Assembly (NCBI GenBank): GCA_017516485.1
Contig: JAFXCH010000058.1
Location: 47,515-111,514, forward strand
DNA: 64,000 bases
Reading direction: 5' to 3'
DNA from: Clostridia bacterium
GTDB taxonomy: Bacteria; Bacillota; Clostridia; Oscillospirales; Acutalibacteraceae
Shown here: positions 52,100 to 59,154 of the stretch, one piece after another
Numbering within the stretch: position 1 is the first letter of the stretch
How the letters are laid out: the number at the start of each line of letters is the position of its first letter
Notes under the pieces: model-generated
Told to the model about the DNA's origin: nothing
Database searches by the model: none
Seen by the model: the letters and a program-made list of their open reading frames with translations, nothing else
Program-made: the position numbers and the translations under genes

Positions 52100-53215
52100 T
52101 TATTTATTCTTCTGCTTTGAATACTTCAGCTTATAGATAGTGTGCATAAGTACGGAGTCAAAACGGCTGATGTACTTGACTGCATCGAAAGCATCAGCTG
52201 CAAGGTAAGCCTTACAGTTTTTGTCAACTACCATTTCTACAGCCTTTGCGTCATCCTCATCAGGACCGCAGCAGAGTGCTGTGCCGTCGGGCATAAATAC
52301 AGCGTTTCTGCCCTTAAGTGACTTTACAATATCCGAGCTGTTCTTTGCAACGCGTACTGTTGTACCTGCAATCTGAGCAAAGTCATCAAGAAGCGGACGG
52401 AGCTTCTTGCCGCACTTCTTTGAAGCACCGAGAATATCGGGTGTGCCTGACTGAACAATTGCATTGATATCCTTACGAGCCATATATACATCTCTGTGTA
52501 CTGTTGCAACAGCAACACCGTTGAGGTCTGCACGCTTTGAGATGAGGAAGCCGTACTCGGAGCCGTCGTCACCCTTGAGGATGAAATTGGAGCCTGCGCG
52601 GATAGAGGAATAGCAGATAGGCTTGTTGTCTGTAACGATATCGTACTTTGTTGAAAGGTGTTCAAAGCAAGCATCCTCAAGAGTCTGAGCGATGAAGAAT
52701 GCTTCTTCGCTGTCTTTACCCATACAGACTGCGCCATGGTTTGACATAATAACTGCCTTTGACTGCGAATACTGCTCAATTGCAGAGTAAACACCCTTCT
52801 TGAGCTTCTTTGTGCTTGGCATACCGTAGGATGCAAGCGGTACAACATCACCGAGTACTCTTGCATAAGCGGCGTTGCTTACATACATATCCTTACCCAT
52901 AACGCTGACAACGGAAGCGTTGAGCTGATGGGTGTGAATTACAAAGTTGCAGTCGGGGCGAAGCTTGTAAGCAGAAGCGTGAACGCCTTTTTCTGATGAG
53001 GGCTTAACATCGCCTGAGTATGAAAGGTCTTCAATGCTGACAGTAACAATCTCATCGGGTGTAAGATCCTCATAAGATCTGCCGCTGGGTGTGATTACAA
53101 ATTCTGTATCGCTGATACGGCAGCTGACATTGCCCCATGTTCTTGCGATAAGACCTGTTTCGACAAGCTTTTTACCTGCCTCAATAACTGCGAGTTTTGC
53201 TTCCATGATATCCAT
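52100..53215 (-). CDS. Class II aldolase/adducin-like protein with a degenerate second domain
   Basis: 371 residues; canonical class II aldolase proteins have 200-230. The first domain (about 1-195) is intact: WGNVSCR, TPSGRSYEDL, SSEKGVHA, the metal pair in VIHTHQLNAS, and MSNHGAVCMG with the third His. The second half (about 210-350) looks like the same fold without its metal His: ADLNGVAVATVHRDVYMARKDINAIVQSGTPDILGASKK and AVFMPDGTALCCGPDED replace the HTH and NHG motifs. Likely substrates: fuculose/rhamnulose phosphate or similar; uncertain. It lies between comM and PBP2. Confidence 0.8.
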   Translation of the reverse strand: MDIMEAKLAVIEAGKKLVETGLIARTWGNVSCRISDTEFVITPSGRSYEDLTPDEIVTVSIEDLSYSGDVKPSSEKGVHASAYKLRPDCNFVIHTHQLNASVVSVMGKDMYVSNAAYARVLGDVVPLASYGMPSTKKLKKGVYSAIEQYSQSKAVIMSNHGAVCMGKDSEEAFFIAQTLEDACFEHLSTKYDIVTDNKPICYSSIRAGSNFILKGDDGSEYGFLISKRADLNGVAVATVHRDVYMARKDINAIVQSGTPDILGASKKCGKKLRPLLDDFAQIAGTTVRVAKNSSDIVKSLKGRNAVFMPDGTALCCGPDEDDAKAVEMVVDKNCKAYLAADAFDAVKYISRFDSVLMHTIYKLKYSKQKNK

Positions 53216-53258
53216 ACAATAATCCTTCTTTCTGCTGTAAATTATATTTTAAAAAATT

Positions 53259-55313
53259 TTATCCGAGTAATTGGTTTTCCTGCTGGGGCTTATCGAGCGT
53301 ACCCATCTCGGTGAAGTAGTAGTCGTAAATCGATGCGGCAATCGGAGCCAGTGAGGAACCGCTGCCTGCACCTTCGGCCGCAATACAAATCGCAATCTGC
53401 GGATTGTCTGCAGGTGCGTAAGTGATAAGGAAACCGTTGTTTGTCGTTATGGTCTGACCGTTAATCTTACGGTCAACCTGTGATGTACCTGTTTTTGCCG
53501 CCGCCTTAACGGGCAGGTCCTTAAACGCATTTTTACAGTAACCGATTGTACCTACAAGCTCCATACCTCTGCGTACGGTACGAAGGGTTTCGGCCGAAAT
53601 TCCCGTTTCAAGCAAGATTTCGGCACTGTTGTCTACCAGCGTTTTGCTGTAATCAGCCGACTTTACGGTTTTGACAAAATGCGGACGGAAACGCGTGCCG
53701 CCGTTTGCAATAGTTGAGCAGTAATTTACAAGCTGTACGGGCGAGAACATACTGCCGCCGTTACCGATTGCGTTCTGCAATGTGAAGCCGGGCATCCACT
53801 GCTGACCGAGCGATGCACGGTACTCAGGGCTGTCAAGCCTGCCGTTTGCCTCGGGCAGCTCGATACCTGTTTTTGAACCGAGACCGAGAATTGTGGCATA
53901 CTCGTTTATAGTCTGAATATTTGTAAGCTCGGCAACATTGTAGAAGAAAATGTTACATGATTCGTTTATTGCCGAAACGACATTCATCGTCAGGCTTTCG
54001 TGTCTCTGCAGACACTGGAACTGATGATTTAAGTAGTTATAAGCACGGGTACAGCGGAAATAAGTGTTGCTCGTGATAAGACCTTCTTCAAGTGCACATA
54101 TTGCCGTGCACGGTTTGAATGTAGAACCCGGTGAATATGTGCTCATCAGTGCTCTGTTCCAGAGCGGTGAGTTTGTAGCCGTACTTAACTCTTTATAATC
54201 TTGAGAAAACGTTGAAACATCGTAGCTCGGGTATGAGTAGCTTGCGAGAATTTCGCCGTTGTTGACATCCTGAATTATTACTGCACCCGCAGGGTCAACA
54301 AGGCTGTCCTCACGCAACTGCTCAAGACCTTTTGAGAGTGCATCCTTTGCAACCTGCTGAAGGTTGCTGTCAATAGTCAGCTGTACGGTGTTACCCTGGG
54401 TAGGTGTAACGGTGTACTCTGTAGTAACCTTGCCGTTGGTATCGGTGCTGATTGTTTTTGTGCCTATAGTGCCGCGCAGGTATTTTTCCATCGCACTTTC
54501 AATGCCCTCTTTGCCGATAACCGCATTAAGTGCATAATTTTCGCCCGATTCTTTCTTCGCCTTGTACTCTTCGGCACTGATAGGACCTACTCTGCCGAGA
54601 ATGTGCGGCATCAGTGAACCGTCGGTATATTCGCGGTAGGAAACAATCTGCACATCAACACCGAGGAAAAACGCGCTGTTTTCTTTTATCAGTGCGACAA
54701 CATCTGTCGGCACATCATTTGCAAAAGTGTAAGGTGTGCTTGTTGAGAAAACAATTCTTCTCATTTCGTAGCAGACCGAAGCAATTTTCCTTGCCTGCCG
54801 GGGCGGATATGATTGAAGAGAATACTTTTCAACCAGAGCATCCATACAGTTTTGTGCGGTAGCATAAGTCTGAAGCTCAAGAAACTCTGTACGAAGCTCG
54901 TCGATATCCTTTTCTCTGTCGGGCATAAACTCTACGCTCTTACCGTCAGCCGACATAACAATAGGCAGGTTATCAATCCACTCCAGCCCTTTTTGCTCAA
55001 ACATCGTAATCAGCGCATTTATTATCTGGTTACGCTTGCTTTGCTCTTTTGCAGACGGAAAATATGAATAATCAAAAATCAGCGAGTTGCCCTGCCTGTT
55101 TATAACAAGCGGATTGCCGTTTCGGTCGAGTATTTCACCGCGTGCACCCTCAACACTTACGGTTTTTACCATTATGGAGTTGCCTGCGGCGGCATATTTC
55201 TCGCCGTCAATTACCTGAATTTTAAAAAGTACACCCGAAAAAATACCAAATATAAGGCAGAGAACGACAATTGTTGAAATGCCGCGGACACTGTATGATT
55301 TTTTCGTAGGCAC
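53259..55313 (-). CDS. Class B penicillin-binding protein 2 (elongation)
   Basis: 684 residues. One N-terminal membrane helix (about 10-32), dimerisation domain with EGARGEILDRNGNPL, then a transpeptidase domain with STFKP (Ser nucleophile), SCN and KTGTSQV. PBP2/PbpA type, partner of MreBCD and RodA in lateral wall growth. Gene order mreB, mreC, mreD, PBP2 with 37 bases between mreD and PBP2 is the standard elongasome operon. RodA is not in the window. Confidence 0.93.
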   Translation of the reverse strand: MPTKKSYSVRGISTIVVLCLIFGIFSGVLFKIQVIDGEKYAAAGNSIMVKTVSVEGARGEILDRNGNPLVINRQGNSLIFDYSYFPSAKEQSKRNQIINALITMFEQKGLEWIDNLPIVMSADGKSVEFMPDREKDIDELRTEFLELQTYATAQNCMDALVEKYSLQSYPPRQARKIASVCYEMRRIVFSTSTPYTFANDVPTDVVALIKENSAFFLGVDVQIVSYREYTDGSLMPHILGRVGPISAEEYKAKKESGENYALNAVIGKEGIESAMEKYLRGTIGTKTISTDTNGKVTTEYTVTPTQGNTVQLTIDSNLQQVAKDALSKGLEQLREDSLVDPAGAVIIQDVNNGEILASYSYPSYDVSTFSQDYKELSTATNSPLWNRALMSTYSPGSTFKPCTAICALEEGLITSNTYFRCTRAYNYLNHQFQCLQRHESLTMNVVSAINESCNIFFYNVAELTNIQTINEYATILGLGSKTGIELPEANGRLDSPEYRASLGQQWMPGFTLQNAIGNGGSMFSPVQLVNYCSTIANGGTRFRPHFVKTVKSADYSKTLVDNSAEILLETGISAETLRTVRRGMELVGTIGYCKNAFKDLPVKAAAKTGTSQVDRKINGQTITTNNGFLITYAPADNPQIAICIAAEGAGSGSSLAPIAASIYDYYFTEMGTLDKPQQENQLLG

Positions 55314-55350
55314 TGTCGTTCACTCCTTTGAAAAAAATTAATAAGTTAAA

Positions 55351-55896
55351 TCAGAATGAAAGCTCGTCATTTTCTTTGAGCTTGAAGCTTTTCATTATTG
55401 CACGCACGCCGTAATAATAAAGCGGAAACGTTGCTATGTTGAGTAAGGCTGTGGGCAGATTCTTGTAAAACAGAATTGATATACCGCCGTCAAAACCTTT
55501 TACAGCTACAAAAATAATCCAGTGAAGAATAAAATAGAGCAGTATACTGACCGTACAGAGAATGCTTGCCGTAATGAGATTGTTCATCATCAGATAAGTC
55601 ATCAGAAGTCCGCAGAAGAAGCCGACAAAAGCAAAGAAAAACGCATTGAAGCCGTCGCCGTCACCAAGATTCATATCCCACATAATGCCTGCAAGCAAGC
55701 CGTAGTAAAGACCGTAGGTTTCACGCTCAAACATACCAAGCACAACCGTCAACGGCAACAGCGGCAGAAACCTTATACCGAAAAAAGTCGGCAACACGTC
55801 GGATATCTGCAGTATGCCAAACACAAGCACAACGAGAAAAAAGCATCCGCGACGCATTATTTTAGGTCTGTTTTCTTTCCACGCCTGCGGTATCAC
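55351..55896 (-). CDS. mreD: Rod shape-determining protein MreD
   Basis: 181 residues from a GTG start with AAAGGAG eight bases upstream. Multi-pass membrane protein (five to six hydrophobic segments) with the family motifs ISDVLPTFFGIRFLPLLPL, FERETYGLYYGLLAGIMWDMNLGDGDGFNAFFF. Elongasome membrane partner of MreC. It is separated from mreC by 415 bases that hold two Family B elements, unlike the short gap usual for this operon. Confidence 0.93.
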   Translation of the reverse strand: MIPQAWKENRPKIMRRGCFFLVVLVFGILQISDVLPTFFGIRFLPLLPLTVVLGMFERETYGLYYGLLAGIMWDMNLGDGDGFNAFFFAFVGFFCGLLMTYLMMNNLITASILCTVSILLYFILHWIIFVAVKGFDGGISILFYKNLPTALLNIATFPLYYYGVRAIMKSFKLKENDELSF

Positions 55897-55929
55897 AGCT
55901 TTTCTCTCCTTTCAGTTTATATTTTGTCT

Positions 55930-56057
55930 CGTGCCGTCAGGCACATATCGCATACCGAAGGTATATATCGTGTTGCGAAGCAACATATCGCTTTTTTAAT
56001 ATATGCCTTCGGCGAATATTAAAAATATATCGCAAATCCCGCAAGGGATTTATATCG
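55930..56057 (+). repeat. Family B element, copy 6: half element in the mre operon
   Basis: Hairpins GTGCCGTCAGGCAC, ATACCGAAGGTAT, GTTGCGAAGCAAC, a TTTTTAATAT..ATATTAAAAA module and AAATCCCGCAAGGGATTT, each followed by ATATCG. The half with GCGATAT spacers is missing. It lies on the mreD side of the gap. Confidence 0.85.
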
Positions 56058-56089
56058 AGAAAAATTTTTTGTTTTCTTTTATTTTTCTT

Positions 56090-56313
56090 GTGACCTTGCG
56101 GTCACGCGATATATTTGCCTTACGGCAAATTCGATATAATCTCATTTTCATTCGATTGCGATATAGGCGCGTTACACTCGCCTGCGATATGATATAAATC
56201 CCTTTGTGCGCCGCAGCGCATATCGTGTTGCGAAGCAACATATCGAATCGAAGATATATTGCAAATCCCGCAAGGGATTTATATCGCTGACAAATTCTTA
56301 AAAAGAATTTGTC
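56090..56313 (+). repeat. Family B nested-palindrome element, copy 7 (full, in the mre operon)
   Basis: Modules: GTGACCTTGCGGTCAC, ATTTGCCTTACGGCAAAT, AATC..GATT, AGGCGCG..CGCCT, centre with GCGCCGCAGCGC, GTTGCGAAGCAAC, AATCGAAGAT, AAATCCCGCAAGGGATTT, and the terminal hairpin GACAAATTC..GAATTTGTC that overlaps the mreC stop codon by two bases. GCGATAT spacers come first and ATATCG spacers last. Confidence 0.88.
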
Positions 56314-57166
56314 AATTGGTATCCCCAACGCCCATACCTCTGAAATCGGTTATTACAAAAACATCACGCAGATTTGCAAAATCAACCGGTGAATTAATAA
56401 CGGCATAGGATGAAATGTTTGTAGTGTCGTTTTTGACCTCTTCAACAATACCGATAATCAGGTCAGCAGGATAAATTCCGCCTACACCGGAGGTGCATAC
56501 AATGCCTTCGGGTGCAATAGCCGTATCACGCTTTAAGCCCGAAAGAGCACACTGACCGTTTTTTGAGAGCGCAATATCCGTCTTGACATATCCCGAATCA
56601 CCTGTGCGTGTTTCGTACGCACTTACATTTACATCGGGGTTGAGAATTGTTTTAACAACACAATATGTCGGCGCAGTTTTCACCACCACGCCGACAAGAT
56701 ATTCACTGTATATTACGGGATTATTGACCGCAATACCGTCAAGCTCACCCTTATTGAGCGTAAAAGTACCAAACGCATCCGTACTTTCTCTGCCGATAAC
56801 GGAAGCGCTGGTAAATTTAAAATCGTCATTTTCTTTTTTCAGGTCAAGGAATTCCTCGTAAAGAACAAGCTTTTTCTTTGTCTTTTCGTAGTCAACCAGC
56901 TGTGCACGGCTGTCGGCAAGCTCTGATTCAAGCTCGCTTACTTTGTCGGACATAGTTTTTGCCGACCTGAAGTAGACAGAAAAATCCTGCATACTGTCGG
57001 CAATGCCGGCAGAAACACGCTGGAGGGGTGAAAAAACTGTACCGAGTACGGTAGAAGCAGGTGAAGTACTGTTTTCGGTAAGTGCCGCAAAAATTATACC
57101 AAGCAGCAACACACCGAAAACACCGAGGAAGCCCTTGAAACGGGAACTTCTGAAAAAGCTGCGCAT
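56312..57166 (-). CDS. mreC: Rod shape-determining protein MreC
   Basis: 284 residues. Basic N-terminus, one membrane helix (about 11-28), coiled coil (about 65-110) and beta-rich C-terminal domain with ASVIGRESTDAFGTFTLNKGELDGI, NPVIYSEYLVGVVVK and GIVCTSGVGGIYPADLIIG. Periplasmic-side scaffold linking MreB, MreD and PBP2. Ribosome site AAGAGG. Stop codon overlaps a Family B terminal hairpin. Confidence 0.95.
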   Translation of the reverse strand: MRSFFRSSRFKGFLGVFGVLLLGIIFAALTENSTSPASTVLGTVFSPLQRVSAGIADSMQDFSVYFRSAKTMSDKVSELESELADSRAQLVDYEKTKKKLVLYEEFLDLKKENDDFKFTSASVIGRESTDAFGTFTLNKGELDGIAVNNPVIYSEYLVGVVVKTAPTYCVVKTILNPDVNVSAYETRTGDSGYVKTDIALSKNGQCALSGLKRDTAIAPEGIVCTSGVGGIYPADLIIGIVEEVKNDTTNISSYAVINSPVDFANLRDVFVITDFRGMGVGDTN

Positions 57167-57172
57167 TGCAGA

Positions 57173-58195
57173 TTACCTCTTCTTTTTCTTTTCGCCGCTG
57201 AGTGTGCCCAGAGCATCGTTCTCAAGGCAGATACCTGTACCGTCAACAACACAGTCAAGCGGATTCTGTGCGATGTGAACGGGCATTTTAGTTTCAATCT
57301 CGATAAGCTTATCGAGACCTCTGAGGAGTGCACCGCCGCCTGTGAGCATAATGCCGTGGTCGATAATATCTGCTGCAAGCTCGGGCGGAGTTTTCTCGAG
57401 AGTTGAACGGATAGCGTCGATAATCTGGCTGACCGGGTCGGAAAGAGCCTCACGGATTTCTTCGCTGGTAACCTCAACATTCTTGGGAAGACCGTCCATA
57501 AGGTTACGGCCTTTTACATTCATTGCACCCTCACCGTCGTAAGCGTAAGCAGAGCCTATACGGATTTTTATATCCTCGGCTGTACGCTCACCGACAAGCA
57601 GATTATATTTCTTCTTGATGTATGCAATAATTGCGTCGTCAAAATCGTCACCTGCAACTCTTGCAGAGCGTGATGTAACAATATCGCCGAGTGAAAGCAC
57701 TGCAACCTCAGCAGTACCGCCGCCGATATCTACAACCATACTGCCTGTAGCCTCGCTTACGGGCAGACCTGCACCGATTGCTGCAGCCATAGGCTCTTCG
57801 ATAAGTGAAACGTATTTTGCGCCTGCGGAACGAGCTGCATCGTGAACAGCTCTGCGCTCAACCTCAGTAACACCTGAGGGAATACAAATCATAACTCTTG
57901 CCCTTGAGAAAGGTGAAGAGCTGATTGCACGCTTAATGAAAGCCTTGAGCATATCTGCCGTAACGTCGAAGTCTGCAATAACGCCATCCTTAAGAGGACG
58001 GACAGCTGTAATTGAGCCGGGTGTACGGCCAATCATTTCCTTTGCCTCTGCACCGACAGCAACAACTCTGGGCGGCTGAGTACGTACGTCAACAGCAACA
58101 ACGCTGGGCTCTCTGATGACAATGCCCTTACCCTTTACAAATACGAGTGTATTGGCAGTGCCGAGGTCGATTCCGATATCCTGTGAAAAAAGCAT
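57173..58195 (-). CDS. mreB: Rod shape-determining protein MreB (actin-like)
   Basis: 340 residues, full length. Actin fold with nucleotide motifs [67 protein letters not shown] and [10 protein letters not shown]-like [12 protein letters not shown]. Directs side-wall synthesis. Ribosome site GGAGGAG. First gene of mreB-mreC-mreD-PBP2; mreC follows 6 bases later. Confidence 0.97.
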   Translation of the reverse strand: MLFSQDIGIDLGTANTLVFVKGKGIVIREPSVVAVDVRTQPPRVVAVGAEAKEMIGRTPGSITAVRPLKDGVIADFDVTADMLKAFIKRAISSSPFSRARVMICIPSGVTEVERRAVHDAARSAGAKYVSLIEEPMAAAIGAGLPVSEATGSMVVDIGGGTAEVAVLSLGDIVTSRSARVAGDDFDDAIIAYIKKKYNLLVGERTAEDIKIRIGSAYAYDGEGAMNVKGRNLMDGLPKNVEVTSEEIREALSDPVSQIIDAIRSTLEKTPPELAADIIDHGIMLTGGGALLRGLDKLIEIETKMPVHIAQNPLDCVVDGTGICLENDALGTLSGEKKKKR

Positions 58196-58232
58196 AGTTA
58201 TTTACTCCTCCAAATGCTTGATTTTTTAAAAA

Positions 58233-58937
58233 TTAATATCTGTATTCGATAGTGTCGAGAATTGCTTTGAAATCAAAGCCCTTGTCTGCATTTTCGCAAG
58301 AGCATCTGAAAGTCATTCTGCCGTTTTTATCTTCGATATTGTAGATTTCAAGATATGATGTCGCACCGTCGTTATTGATTTCTATTATTACCTTTACGGC
58401 ATCGCGGCCTGCAATCTGAGTGTTGCTTCTTGTAAGCTTTGCTGTACCTTCCTCAACCATAGGCTTGAAGGATTCTTCAAACTCTGCCCACTCTTCTTCA
58501 AAAGGTGCATAGTTTTTATCTGTCTTTTCCAGGTATGAATATTCAATAGTTTTTTTCTCTTTGATATTTTTCATCATGAAGTTGATGTTACCTGTGCTCT
58601 CCCAACCCTTGGGGCAGGTAATTGTAAACTGCTGGCAGGACATTTTTTCGCCTTCAACAAGGAATAAAGGATATGAAACGGGGTGAGTCTGGTCTTTACC
58701 GCTTGAATCTGTAACTTTCCAGAGAAGGTTGCCGTTTTCGTCAACTACGGTTACGCCTTCTTTATCTGTTACAAGCTCGTAATAATCGTCTTTGTCATTC
58801 TTGCGGTAATAAATTTTATCGTCCTTAATCATCATATATTCGTTTACCTGCTCTTCTTTGGCACAAGCTGCGAATAAAGTAATTATTGTCGCAAAACTGA
58901 GCAGAATTGCAGCATATTTTATAATATTGTTTTTCAT
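58233..58937 (-). CDS. Lipoprotein, paralogue of the one at 62035-62775
   Basis: 234 residues from ATG 58937 (GAAAGGG upstream). Lipoprotein signal ending LFAAC. The C-terminal 130 residues (QQFTITCPKGWES, IEYSY, GRDAVKVIIE, DKGFDFKAILDTIEYR) are clearly homologous to the other lipoprotein: QQFTITCP.GWES and DKGFDFKAILDTIEYR are almost identical. Secreted, function unknown. It lies downstream of the TIR-RCC1 gene but has its own promoter and lies after a terminator. Confidence 0.85.
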   Translation of the reverse strand: MKNNIIKYAAILLSFATIITLFAACAKEEQVNEYMMIKDDKIYYRKNDKDDYYELVTDKEGVTVVDENGNLLWKVTDSSGKDQTHPVSYPLFLVEGEKMSCQQFTITCPKGWESTGNINFMMKNIKEKKTIEYSYLEKTDKNYAPFEEEWAEFEESFKPMVEEGTAKLTRSNTQIAGRDAVKVIIEINNDGATSYLEIYNIEDKNGRMTFRCSCENADKGFDFKAILDTIEYRY

Positions 58938-58987
58938 TTGAATATCGACCCTTTCCGTCTTTATATATTTATATTCATACAGATAAA

Positions 58988-59017
58988 AGTATAGCATTAT
59001 AATTATTAGTTTGTCAA
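58988..59017 (-). promoter_or_regulatory. Promoter of the lipoprotein at 58233-58937
   Basis: Minus strand: TTGACA (59012-59017), 18-base spacer, TATACT (58988-58993). The same boxes, followed by TTT, occur ahead of the paralogue (62819-62847). Confidence 0.75.
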
Positions 59018-59064
59018 TACAATAAAACAATTCGCAATTATAAAGCATTAAAATGTTTACGAAT

Positions 59065-59093
59065 TTAAAAAGCCTCCATCTAACGATGGAGGC
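59065..59093 (-). terminator. Rho-independent terminator after the TIR-RCC1 gene
   Basis: Minus strand: GCCTCCATC, loop GTTA, GATGGAGGC, then TTTTTAAATT. It lies about 60 bases beyond the stop codon. Confidence 0.85.
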
Positions 59094-59154
59094 GATAAAG
59101 GTATATATTTTTTAAGTTGTTAATTTTAATTTAATTGCAGATTTCGCATTGATT

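Noticed and set aside
7245-56313. CRISPR array, because short repeats alternate with variable units
   Set aside because: The repeats are 7-8 bases, invert halfway, and the units between are self-complementary; no cas genes are present.
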